Assembly: GCF_021277265.1 (NCBI RefSeq)
Contig: NZ_JAJSOH010000020.1
Coordinates: forward strand, 62,001-126,000
DNA length: 64,000 nt
Direction: 5' to 3'
Origin: Kineosporia rhizophila
GTDB lineage: Bacteria > Actinomycetota > Actinomycetes > Actinomycetales > Kineosporiaceae
Shown here piece by piece: positions 16,628-24,515 of this stretch. The translations under genes and the position numbers were made by a program. Under the pieces are notes generated by a model that saw only the letters and a list, made by a program, of their open reading frames with translations, did not search any database and had not been told where the DNA came from. Position 1 is the first letter of the stretch. Every line of letters begins with the position of its first letter.

Positions 16628-18337
16628 CTAGTGGGACTCGCGGCCCACCTCCGGTCCGCTGGAACCGGTGAGGAAGTCGAGGTCGGCGCCGGTGTCGGCC
16701 TGCATGACGTGGTCGACGTAGAGTTTCTGCCAGCCGCGCTGGGGGGCCGCGTAGGCGGCGGCCGCTTCGGTGCTGGGGGTGCGGGTGGCCAGTTCGCTGT
16801 CGGGCACGTCGAGGGTGAGACGGCGGCCGGGCACGTCGAGTTCGATCCAGTCGCCGTTGCGCACCAGGGCCAGCGGGCCTCCGGCGGCGGCTTCTGGGGC
16901 GACGTGCAGAACCACGGTGCCGTAGGCGGTTCCGCTCATCCGGCCGTCACAGATGCGCACCACGTCACGTACGCCCTTCTCCAGCAGCTTCTTGGGCAGC
17001 GGCATGTTGGAGACCTCGGGCATGCCGGGGTAGCCCTTGGGCCCGCATCCGCGCAGCACCATCACCGAGTCGGCGTCCACGTCCAGCTCCGGGTCGTCGA
17101 CGCGGGCGTGGAAGTCCTCGATGGAGTCGAAGACCACGGCGCGGCCGCGGTGCTGCAGAAGGTGGGCCGAGGCGGCGGCGGGTTTGACCACTGCGCCGGA
17201 GGGGGCGAGATTGCCCCGCAGGACGGCAATTCCGCCCTCGGTGAGCAGCGGTTCCTGGCGGGGGCGGATCACCTCGGTGTCCCAGATCGGGGCATCGTCG
17301 AGGTAGTCCACCAGCGGTCGCCCGGTGACCGTGAGCCCCGCCGGGTCGAGCAGGTCGCGTACCTCCCGCAGCACGGCCGGCAGGCCCCCGGCCCGGTGGA
17401 AGTCCTCCATCAGGAACCGGCCCGCGGGAGCCAGGTCGACCAGAAGGGGCACCTGCGAGCCGATCCGGTCGAAGTCGTCCAGGGTCAGGTCTAATCCGAG
17501 GCGGCCGGCGATGGCCAGCAGGTGCACCACGGCGTTGGTCGAGCCGCCGATGGCAGCCAGCGTGATGATCGCGTTGTGGAACGAGGCGCGGGTGAGGATG
17601 TCGCTGGGCCTGCGGCCTGCGGTGACGAGTTCTACTGCCAGTCGGCCACTTTCGTGGGCGGCGACCTTGAGGCGGCTGTCGGGTGCCGGAGTGCCGGCGG
17701 TGCCGGGCAGAACGGTGCCCAGTGCCTCGGCCAGCAGGCCCATCGTGCTGGCGGTGCCCATCGTGTTGCAGTGTCCCGGGCTGCGGATGGTGGCCTGCTC
17801 GGACTTCAGGAAGTCGGCCTGGGACAGGGTGCCCGCCCGGACTTCTTCGCTGAGGCGCCAGACGTCGGTGCCGCAGCCCAGTGGGACACCGCGGAAGGTG
17901 CCGGTGAGCATCGGCCCGCCGGGCACCACCAGGGCGGGCAGGTTCACCGAGGCCGCGGCCATGAGCAGGGAGGGGATGGTCTTGTCGCACCCGCCGAGCA
18001 GCACCACCGCGTCGATCGGGTTGGCCCGCAGCATCTCTTCGGTGGCCATGGCGGCCATGTTGCGCCACAGCATGGCGGTGGGCCGGACGTTGGTCTCGCC
18101 GAGGGAGACCACGGGCAGTTCCAGAGGGATACCGCCGGCCTCGTAGATGCCGTTCTTGACCGACTGCGCGACCTCACCCAGATGTGCGTTGCAGGGCGTC
18201 AGGTCGGAGGCGGTGTTCGCGATCGCGATCTGTGGGCGTTCGAAGGCCTTGTCGGGTACCCCGCGGCGCATCCAGGCGCGGTGGATGTAGGCGTTGCGGT
18301 CGTCGCCGGCGTACCACGCGGCACTGCGCAGGGCCAT
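16628..18337 (-). CDS. Sugar-acid dehydratase, IlvD/Edd family
   Basis: 569 residues. The family removes water from sugar acids (pentonates, hexonates) or dihydroxy acids using an iron-sulfur cluster. The three cluster cysteines are visible in TPCNAHLGEV, LGGCDKTIPSLLM and PGHCNTMGTASTMG, and the catalytic region is RICDGRMSGTAYGTVVLH. It resembles the L-arabinonate/D-xylonate/L-fuconate dehydratase branch more than true IlvD, because it diverges from an FAH hydrolase and a zinc dehydrogenase instead of branched-chain genes. ATG 18337 sits next to a divergent promoter with an operator-like repeat. The exact sugar is not determined. Confidence 0.88.
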   Translation of the reverse strand: MALRSAAWYAGDDRNAYIHRAWMRRGVPDKAFERPQIAIANTASDLTPCNAHLGEVAQSVKNGIYEAGGIPLELPVVSLGETNVRPTAMLWRNMAAMATEEMLRANPIDAVVLLGGCDKTIPSLLMAAASVNLPALVVPGGPMLTGTFRGVPLGCGTDVWRLSEEVRAGTLSQADFLKSEQATIRSPGHCNTMGTASTMGLLAEALGTVLPGTAGTPAPDSRLKVAAHESGRLAVELVTAGRRPSDILTRASFHNAIITLAAIGGSTNAVVHLLAIAGRLGLDLTLDDFDRIGSQVPLLVDLAPAGRFLMEDFHRAGGLPAVLREVRDLLDPAGLTVTGRPLVDYLDDAPIWDTEVIRPRQEPLLTEGGIAVLRGNLAPSGAVVKPAAASAHLLQHRGRAVVFDSIEDFHARVDDPELDVDADSVMVLRGCGPKGYPGMPEVSNMPLPKKLLEKGVRDVVRICDGRMSGTAYGTVVLHVAPEAAAGGPLALVRNGDWIELDVPGRRLTLDVPDSELATRTPSTEAAAAYAAPQRGWQKLYVDHVMQADTGADLDFLTGSSGPEVGRESH

Positions 18338-18354
18338 GGGCCACCTTCCAGCTA

Positions 18355-18381
18355 TTGGAACACTTCATCCAACGGTGGAAC
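18355..18381. promoter_or_regulatory. Operator-like repeats in the sugar-acid divergent promoter
   Basis: TTGGA (18355-18359) and TCCAA (18368-18372) form an inverted repeat with an eight-base spacer. TGGAAC also recurs as a direct repeat at 18356-18361 and 18376-18381. The position, between the dehydratase start (18337) and the FAH start (18464), fits an operator for a GntR- or IclR-type repressor whose gene is not in this locus. Confidence 0.5.
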
Positions 18382-18463
18382 GTGGCTATGGTAACTCCTG
18401 GGACGACCCGCGCCGGGGGCGTGGTCCACATTCTTGCTTCTTGTCGAAACCATCGGAGAATCC

Positions 18464-19324
18464 GTGTATCTCATGAGGATCGGAGCCCCTGGCGCCGAGA
18501 AGCCCGTTGTCCGCGTCGACGAGGACACCTATGTGGACGTCTCCGACCTGGTCCCCGACTTCGACGAGAAGTTCTTCGGGGCCGGTGGCGCTGCGGGTAT
18601 CGCCGCCGCGGTGGCCGAGCGGATCGCTGCCGGTGCCGTGCGGGGTTTCGCGGACGAGCGGATCGGCGCCCCGATCGCCCGGCCGCACCAGATCCTCTGC
18701 ATCGGGCTGAACTACAGCGACCACGCGGCCGAGACCGGCCAGGCCGTGCCGGCCGAGCCGATCCTGTTCACCAAGTCGCCCAACACCCTGGTCGGCCCGA
18801 ACGACGACGTGCGCATCCCCCGCGGCTCGGCCAAGACCGACTGGGAGGTGGAGCTGGGCATCGTGATCGGGGCCCGCACCTCCTACCTGGACAGCGTCGA
18901 GGACGCCAAGAACGTGATCGCCGGGTACGTGGTGGTGAACGACGTGAGCGAGCGGGCGTTCCAGATGGAGCGCGGTGGGCAGTGGAGCAAGGGCAAGTCG
19001 GCCGAGACGTTCAACCCGGCCGGGCCCTGGCTGGTCACCCCCGACGAGATCGCCGACGTGAACGACCTGGACCTGTGGCTGGACCTGAACGGGGTGCGGC
19101 GGCAGACCGGCAGCACCGCCACGATGGTCTTCGACCCGTACTTCATCGTGCACCACCTCAGCCAGTTCATGGTTCTGGAGCCCGGCGACCTGATCAACAC
19201 CGGCACCCCGCCCGGCGTCGGGATGGGCCACGACCCGCAGATCTGGCTGCAGCCGGGCGATGTGATGGAACTGGGCATCCAGGGGCTGGGTTCGCAGCGG
19301 CAGAACGTGCTCGGCCCCCGGTAA
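18464..19324 (+). CDS. FAH-family hydrolase (2,4-diketo-3-deoxy-sugar-acid type)
   Basis: 286 residues from GTG 18464, preceded by GGAGA (18455-18459); ATG 18473 is an alternative. The fold is fumarylacetoacetate hydrolase, with metal-binding residues in TDWEVELGIVIG and YVVVNDVSERAFQ and the loop TGTPPGVGMGHDP. The order of residues follows the subgroup of 2,4-diketo-3-deoxy-L-rhamnonate/fuconate hydrolases ('ureidoglycolate lyase' in many annotations). With a dehydratase and a dehydrogenase it would perform the final C-C cleavage of a diketo sugar acid to pyruvate or lactate plus a hydroxy acid. The stop overlaps the next ATG (TAATG). Confidence 0.88.
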   Translation: MYLMRIGAPGAEKPVVRVDEDTYVDVSDLVPDFDEKFFGAGGAAGIAAAVAERIAAGAVRGFADERIGAPIARPHQILCIGLNYSDHAAETGQAVPAEPILFTKSPNTLVGPNDDVRIPRGSAKTDWEVELGIVIGARTSYLDSVEDAKNVIAGYVVVNDVSERAFQMERGGQWSKGKSAETFNPAGPWLVTPDEIADVNDLDLWLDLNGVRRQTGSTATMVFDPYFIVHHLSQFMVLEPGDLINTGTPPGVGMGHDPQIWLQPGDVMELGIQGLGSQRQNVLGPR

Positions 19325-20313
19325 TGCGGGCTCTGGTTCTCACCGGACCGGGCCAGGCGGAAGTGCAGGAGGTCCCGGCGCCGGTCGCGGCGCCGGGACA
19401 GGTGGTCGTGGACGTGGAGCGGGTCGGGGTCTGCGGCACCGACGTGGAGTTCTTCACCGGCGAGATGGCCTACCTGCACACCGGTGTCGCCCGTTACCCG
19501 GTGCGGCTGGGCCACGAGTGGTGCGGCCGGGTGGCCTCGGTCGGCGCAGGTGTGCCGGGGAGCTGGATCGGGCGCCGGGTCACCGGTGACACCATGCTCG
19601 GCTGCGGGCACTGTCGCCGCTGCCGGGCCGGGCGGCACCACGTCTGCGCCGAGCGGGCCGAGATCGGCATCCAGGGGCCCTTTCACGGCGCCCTGGCGGA
19701 GCAGTTGGTGGTTCCGGTCAACGCGCTGCTCGAACTGCCGGACGAGGTCGACGCCACGGCCGGGGCCATGGTGGAACCGGGTGGCAACGCCTGGCGGGCG
19801 GTGAACGCGGCGCAGGTGCAGGCGGGCGAGCGTCTGCTGGTTCTCGGCACCGGGGCGATCGGTCTGCTGGCTGCTCTTCTCGCCCGGGCCCAGGGTATCG
19901 ACGTGCACCTGCTCGGGCAGTACGAAGCGCCGGGTCTCGAGCAGGCCTGGACCAGGGACTCGTTGCCCGAACTGGAGTGGGACGGCGTGATCGACGCGAC
20001 CAACGCGGCGGCGCTGCCGGCCCTGGCGCTGGATCTGGTCGAGCCGGGCCGCCGGGTGGTCTACATCGGTCTGGCCGGGGTGCCCAGCACGATCGACACC
20101 CGCGATCTGGTGCTGCGGGACGTGACGGCGGTGGGGATCCTCGGCGCTTCGGCGGGACTGGCCGGCGCGGTCGCGGCCTATGCCGACGGCTCGGTGGATC
20201 CGCGCCCGCTGGTGGCGGCCACGGTGGGGCTGGATCGGGCCGGCGACGTGCTGGGCGGGTGGCGGCCGAATGATACGTCGGGGCCGAAGATGCACATCGA
20301 CCCTCGGGTGTGA
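19324..20313 (+). CDS. Zinc-dependent medium-chain dehydrogenase
   Basis: 329 residues. The alcohol dehydrogenase fold is shown by VGVCGTDVEFFTGE, the catalytic-zinc motif GHEWCGRVASVGAG, a structural-zinc knuckle CGHCRRCRAGRHHVC, and the NAD(P) loop LVLGTGAIGLLAALLA. The C-terminal half is somewhat short for the family (usually ~340-350). It is coupled by TAATG to the FAH hydrolase and probably oxidises the C4 hydroxyl of a 2-keto-3-deoxy sugar acid, or the sugar itself, in the same pathway. Confidence 0.88.
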   Translation: MRALVLTGPGQAEVQEVPAPVAAPGQVVVDVERVGVCGTDVEFFTGEMAYLHTGVARYPVRLGHEWCGRVASVGAGVPGSWIGRRVTGDTMLGCGHCRRCRAGRHHVCAERAEIGIQGPFHGALAEQLVVPVNALLELPDEVDATAGAMVEPGGNAWRAVNAAQVQAGERLLVLGTGAIGLLAALLARAQGIDVHLLGQYEAPGLEQAWTRDSLPELEWDGVIDATNAAALPALALDLVEPGRRVVYIGLAGVPSTIDTRDLVLRDVTAVGILGASAGLAGAVAAYADGSVDPRPLVAATVGLDRAGDVLGGWRPNDTSGPKMHIDPRV

Positions 20314-20321
20314 AAGACCTT

Positions 20322-20906
20322 TCAGGGGCGCGGTCGCTCGCTCTCGGCCGGTTCGTGGGCTGCGATCACGGCCTTCACGGTGCGCTCGACCAGGCTCCGG
20401 TCGGGTGTCCGGCCCTCGAAGACGCGTTGGAGCGGCCAGCCCTCGAGCAGGACGTCGAGGGCCAGCGCCGTTGAGGGGGAGAAGTGCTGGGAGAGGCTCT
20501 CCCGGGTGACGAAGAGCCAGTCACGGAGCAGTTTCCTCACGGCCTCGTTGTAGTTGCCGAAGGAGTACATCTCGATCAGGGCGGTGACGTCGGCCGGTGA
20601 GGCGTGCCCGACCCCGCAGATCAGGTTGATCAGGACCTCGGTGGCCTGCTCCCGGGTGCCGGCCGCCTGCAGGTCGCGCCGGACGTTCGCGGCCCAGGTC
20701 ACGTACAGGTGGTTGAAGGCCTCCTCGAGGATGGCCGTCAGATCGTCGAAGTAGTAGGTGAGCGAGCCCAGGGGCACGTCCGCGGCGGCCGCTATCCGGC
20801 GGTGCGTCGTCCTGTGCACGCCCTGCTCGACGATGACCTGGAGCGCCGCGGCGATGATCCGAGCCCTGCGCTCAGGGTCGTTCGGTACCCGTCTGGCTCC
20901 ACCCAT
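20322..20906 (-). CDS. TetR-family regulator
   Basis: 194 residues. The N-terminal helix-turn-helix is typical (RRARIIAAALQVIVEQGVHR, RRIAAAADVPLGSLTYYF). The C-terminal ligand domain (DVTALIEMYSFGNYNEAVRKLLRDWL) is a TetR_C-type helix bundle. It is divergent from an MFS transporter across 124 bases that contain an inverted repeat (20952-20993), so it most likely represses that pump and itself in the absence of an effector. Confidence 0.9.
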   Translation of the reverse strand: MGGARRVPNDPERRARIIAAALQVIVEQGVHRTTHRRIAAAADVPLGSLTYYFDDLTAILEEAFNHLYVTWAANVRRDLQAAGTREQATEVLINLICGVGHASPADVTALIEMYSFGNYNEAVRKLLRDWLFVTRESLSQHFSPSTALALDVLLEGWPLQRVFEGRTPDRSLVERTVKAVIAAHEPAESERPRP

Positions 20907-20951
20907 GCCTCACCGTCCGCCGGAAACCGAGCCTTCAACTGCCGTCCTGAA

Positions 20952-20993
20952 GTGTGTACCTTAGTACAGACAAGTGTGGACTTACGTACACAC
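20952..20993. promoter_or_regulatory. Palindromic operator between TetR and MFS genes
   Basis: GTGTGTAC (20952-20959) and GTACACAC (20986-20993) are perfect inverted eight-mers. Between them are GTAC at 20964-20967 and GTGTGGAC at 20974-20981, so the site reads as two overlapping half-palindromes. It is the AT-richest part of the intergenic region and the probable TetR binding site. Confidence 0.65.
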
Positions 20994-21030
20994 CGCTGCG
21001 GCAGACGTCCGTGAGCGGTTCTGGAGAGTT

Positions 21031-22245
21031 GTGTCAAAGACGATCGCCCAGCGCCGCTGGGCACTGTTCGCCCTGTTCTTCCTCCCCGGGATCGGTATCG
21101 CCTCCTGGGTGACCCGCACCCCGGCCATCCGCGACGCGCTGGGCGCCTCCACCCAGGAGATGGGCCTGGTGCTCTTCGGCCTGTCGGTGGGCTCGATGGT
21201 CGGCATCCTGTCCTCCGGCGCCCTGGTGCTCAGGCTCGGTGCGCGCCCGGTGATCGCGGTGGGCACCATCGGCATCGTGGCCAGTCTGCCCACCATCGCC
21301 CTGGGGGCCGCGATCGATCAGCCCCCGGTGGTGACAGCGGGGCTGTTCCTGTTCGGCGCCGGGGTCGGTGGCGGCGAGGTAGCCATGAACATCGAAGGCG
21401 CCGACGTGGAACAGGAAACGGGTAAGCCGTTCCTTCCAGTGCTGCACGGTTGCTTCAGCCTGGGCACGTTCGTCGGTGCGCTGTTCGGCATCGCGGCCAC
21501 GGCGCTGGACTTCCCCGTGGTCTGGCACCTGTGCATCGCGGGGGCGCTGGCCCTGGGGCTTTTCGTCTGGGCGATCCGGTTGATCCCGGCGGGTACCGGT
21601 AAGGCGGTGCGTGGGGTTCCAACAACGGACGTCGGTGGCGGGGACACGTCGGTCGGTTCCCCGGCCGTGTGGAAAGACAGCAGGCTGCTGCTCATCGGCG
21701 GCATCGTCCTGGCCATGGCGTTGGCCGAGGGGACGGCCAACGACTGGCTGCCGCTGCTCATGGTCGACGGCCACGGTTTCGACGAGGCGCTGGGCTCGGC
21801 CATCTTCGCTACGTTCGCCGCCGCCATGACCATCGGCCGGTTCGTCGGCGGGGGTTTCATCACCCGCTACGGTCGCGGCCGCGTGCTCACCGTCAGCGCG
21901 ATCTTCGCCGCAGTGGGCCTGTCTTTGGTGTCGTTCCCCGACAGCCAGGTGCTGGCTGCCGTGGGCGTGGTGCTGTGGGGCCTCGGTGCCTCCCTCGGCT
22001 TCCCCGTGGCCCTGTCCGCGGCCGGCGACTCCGGGCCGAACTCCGCCGCCCGCGTCTCCCTGGTGGCAACCCTCGGCTACGTCGCCTTCCTCGTCGGCCC
22101 GCCGCTCCTGGGCTTCCTCGGCGAGCACTACGGCCTGCGCACGGCCCTGGTGGTCCCGCTGCTGTGCACCTGCGTCGCCGCCTTCATCGCCCGCGCCGCC
22201 GACACCGCCCCCACAGACGAACGAGACACGGTGGGGTCACGATGA
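21031..22245 (+). CDS. MFS transporter (YbjJ/FucP-like)
   Basis: 404 residues from GTG 21031 (SD GGAG at 21023-21026); an earlier in-frame start would run into the operator. There are about twelve membrane helices, starting RRWALFALFFLPGIGIASWVTRTPAIRDALG. The sequence SWVTRTP-IRD is characteristic of the YbjJ-type MFS subgroup, sometimes linked to sugar or drug efflux. VEQETGKPFLPVLHGCFSLG and GTANDWLPLLMVDG are further conserved positions. The divergent TetR gene suggests inducible expression. Its stop overlaps the ATG of the next gene. Confidence 0.9.
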   Translation: MSKTIAQRRWALFALFFLPGIGIASWVTRTPAIRDALGASTQEMGLVLFGLSVGSMVGILSSGALVLRLGARPVIAVGTIGIVASLPTIALGAAIDQPPVVTAGLFLFGAGVGGGEVAMNIEGADVEQETGKPFLPVLHGCFSLGTFVGALFGIAATALDFPVVWHLCIAGALALGLFVWAIRLIPAGTGKAVRGVPTTDVGGGDTSVGSPAVWKDSRLLLIGGIVLAMALAEGTANDWLPLLMVDGHGFDEALGSAIFATFAAAMTIGRFVGGGFITRYGRGRVLTVSAIFAAVGLSLVSFPDSQVLAAVGVVLWGLGASLGFPVALSAAGDSGPNSAARVSLVATLGYVAFLVGPPLLGFLGEHYGLRTALVVPLLCTCVAAFIARAADTAPTDERDTVGSR

Positions 22246-22721
22246 AGGCGGGGCTGTTCGCGGCCAAGGAGGACAAGGTCTGGCTCGGCGCCCCACCGGC
22301 GCCGGAGGGGCCGGGTATCGAAATATCTCCAGCCGGACTCGTTTCCTGGGCTCACGGATCCGCGGAGCGGCACTACAGCTGGGACGAGGTGCGCGGACTG
22401 CAGGTACTGGTGGCTGAGCCAGGCATCAAGTTCCCGTGGCTCATCTCCTGGGGTGTGGGTCTGCTGCTGGCGGCAGTAGCGCTGTGGAGCCCCCGCGAGC
22501 CGGAGATGCTGCACGTCGTGCTGGAGAACGGTGATGAATTGACCGCCGTGACCACCGAGCCCTACGGGTATCCGGCCCGGGAGACCGACCTGGCCACCTC
22601 GCTGCTGCAGGGGCTGGCCCAGCGGGACGGGGCCCGTCACCACCTCGAGAACGCGGCTGGTTTCGTTTCAGCGGTGCAGAACATCAGGACCGACGAGCAG
22701 TTGGCGGTCTTTCTCAGTTGA
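22242..22721 (+). CDS. Hypothetical membrane-associated protein
   Basis: 159 residues, translationally coupled to the MFS gene by ATGA. A soluble N-terminal segment (IEISPAGLVSWAHGSAERHYSWDEVRGLQVLV) resembles a PH-like beta domain. It is followed by one membrane helix (FPWLISWGVGLLLAAVALW) and a C-terminal VVLENGDELTAVTTEPYGYPARETDLATSLLQGL. No family is assigned. Its last eight bases overlap the convergent gene at 22714. Confidence 0.65.
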   Translation: MKAGLFAAKEDKVWLGAPPAPEGPGIEISPAGLVSWAHGSAERHYSWDEVRGLQVLVAEPGIKFPWLISWGVGLLLAAVALWSPREPEMLHVVLENGDELTAVTTEPYGYPARETDLATSLLQGLAQRDGARHHLENAAGFVSAVQNIRTDEQLAVFLS

Positions 22722-23100
22722 GTTCCGTACGCCGCCGCAACAGCGGCCCGGTGAGGGCCAGCACGGCGAACTCCGGGATCAGCGGGACCAGGACGGCGAG
22801 CGAGTCGCCGTGTGTGTGCCCGCCGACCGGGATCACCGTGTGATGGGTGACTGTGGCCTCGAAAGGGGCGGTCACGGCGAAGAGGTGGCCCAGGTGCAGC
22901 ACGATCATCGCGGCGGCCATGAGGGCGGCCAGGCCCAGTCCTTCGTTGCTGCGCCACAGGTGCGCGGCGCAGGTGAGGCAGGCCAGCGACATGGCGGTGA
23001 AGAGCACGGAGTGAGGGGAGAACCCCGGGTGGGGCAGCAGCATCAGCAGATGTGCCGCCCCACCCGCTGCGGCCAGGGCCGCGACGGTGCGATGGTTCAC
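22714..23100 (-). CDS. Hypothetical small integral membrane protein
   Basis: 128 residues with about four hydrophobic segments (AALAAAGGAAHLLMLLPH, HSVLFTAMSLACLTCAAHLW, GLAALMAAAMIVLHLGHLFAV, SLAVLVPLIPEFAVLALTG) and a His-rich loop THHTVIPVGGHTHG that could bind metal. GTG 23100 overlaps the TGA of the amino-acid permease, so it is the last gene of the amine oxidase-permease operon. Similar small proteins are seen beside copper amine oxidases; a role in copper handling is only a guess. Confidence 0.7.
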   Translation of the reverse strand: MNHRTVAALAAAGGAAHLLMLLPHPGFSPHSVLFTAMSLACLTCAAHLWRSNEGLGLAALMAAAMIVLHLGHLFAVTAPFEATVTHHTVIPVGGHTHGDSLAVLVPLIPEFAVLALTGPLLRRRTELN

Positions 23101-24515
23101 TCAAGCTTCCCGAGCAGGGTGGTGCTGGCCGTGGGCCGAAGGGCGGCCAGGACGAGTCCGGCCACCACCGACAGCACCAGCACCGCGTCGATCACCACGG
23201 CCAGGGTGGTGGAACCGCCGACCAGCAGCGGCATGTTCTGCACGGTGATCACCAGGCAGACGGCCAGGCCGAGCAGGCCCAGGCCGGGGGCGATGCGGGT
23301 CTGCCAGACGCGGGTGTCGGCCCGGGACCGGCGGAACCACAGCAGCACGGCCACGCTGGTCAGGAACATCAGCATCAGGATGCCCAGGGTCGCGGCGCCG
23401 GAGAGCCAGGCGAAGACCTCGGCCACCGGGTCCAGGCCGGCCCCGGCCAGGAGCAGCAGGAGCAGGGCGGCCGTGACGGTCTGGGCGATCGAGCTGATGT
23501 GCGGTGAGTGGTGGCGGGCATGGCTGCTGCCCAGCCGCGAGGGCAGCACGGCGGCGTTGCCGAGGGCGAAAAGGTAACGCGAGAGCACGTTGTGGAAGGA
23601 GAGCACGCAGGCGAACAGGCTGGAGACCAGCAGCACCTGCACCACGTCGCCGGCGGCCGAGCCCAGGTAGTTCTCGGTGGTGGTGGCGACCATGGTGCCG
23701 GGGTTGGCGTTGGCCTCGGCCACGGCTGCGTTCTCGCCCCAGCCGCTGATCACGGCCCAGGCCGACACCGAGTAGAAGGTGCCGATCACGGCCAGCGCCG
23801 CGTAGGTGGCGCGCGGGATGGTGCGGTCGGGGTCGCGGGCCTCGTCGCGGAAAACGGCGGTGGCCTCGAAGCCGATGAACCCGGCGATCGCGAACATCAG
23901 GCCGATGCCGGGGGCTCCGGAGGTCAGGGTGTCGGGCTGGAACACCCCGGTGGAGAAGCCTTCGGTGTCGCTGCCGCCCTTGGCCACCACGGCGAGGTCG
24001 AGCAGGAGCACGATGGCGATCTCGGCGATCAGCAGGACGCCGAGAACCTTTCCGGAGAGGTCGATGTGGCGGTAGCCGAGCAGGCCGGTGATCGCGATCG
24101 CGACCAGGGTCCACAGCCACCAGGGCAGGGAGGGGACGCCGTAGGAGACGAGCAGTTCGTTGACGGCGAAGCCGAGGTAGCCGTAGACCGCGCCCTGCAC
24201 GGCCGTGTAGGTGACCAGGGCCAGGAACGCGGCGCCGAGTCCGGCCCCTCGTCCCAGGCCCTGCTCGACGTAGGAGTAGAAGGCGCCGGCGTTGGGCACG
24301 TGGCGGGCCATGGCCACGAAACCGACTGCGAAGAGCGCGAGGATGACGGCCGCGGCGGTGTACATGGCGGGGTAGCCGGCGCCGTTGCCCAGGGCCATGC
24401 CCAGCGGCACACTGCCGGCCACGACCGTCAGGGGTGCGGCCGCGGCCACGACCATGAAGACGATCGCGCCGGGGCCGAGGGTGCCGGTCAGCTTCTTTTC
24501 GGTCAGTTCAGTCAT
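23097..24515 (-). CDS. APC-superfamily amine/amino-acid permease
   Basis: 472 residues with about twelve membrane helices. Characteristic segments are LTGTLGPGAIVFMVVAAAAPLTVVAG at the N-terminus, FYSYVEQGLGRGAGLG and FIGFEATAVFRDEARDPDRTIPRATY, the conserved APC loop. ATG 24515 overlaps the stop of the amine oxidase gene by eight bases, so import and oxidation are coupled. The likely substrate is an aromatic amine such as tyramine, phenylethylamine or dopamine, inferred only from the neighbour. Confidence 0.92.
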   Translation of the reverse strand: MTELTEKKLTGTLGPGAIVFMVVAAAAPLTVVAGSVPLGMALGNGAGYPAMYTAAAVILALFAVGFVAMARHVPNAGAFYSYVEQGLGRGAGLGAAFLALVTYTAVQGAVYGYLGFAVNELLVSYGVPSLPWWLWTLVAIAITGLLGYRHIDLSGKVLGVLLIAEIAIVLLLDLAVVAKGGSDTEGFSTGVFQPDTLTSGAPGIGLMFAIAGFIGFEATAVFRDEARDPDRTIPRATYAALAVIGTFYSVSAWAVISGWGENAAVAEANANPGTMVATTTENYLGSAAGDVVQVLLVSSLFACVLSFHNVLSRYLFALGNAAVLPSRLGSSHARHHSPHISSIAQTVTAALLLLLLAGAGLDPVAEVFAWLSGAATLGILMLMFLTSVAVLLWFRRSRADTRVWQTRIAPGLGLLGLAVCLVITVQNMPLLVGGSTTLAVVIDAVLVLSVVAGLVLAALRPTASTTLLGKLE

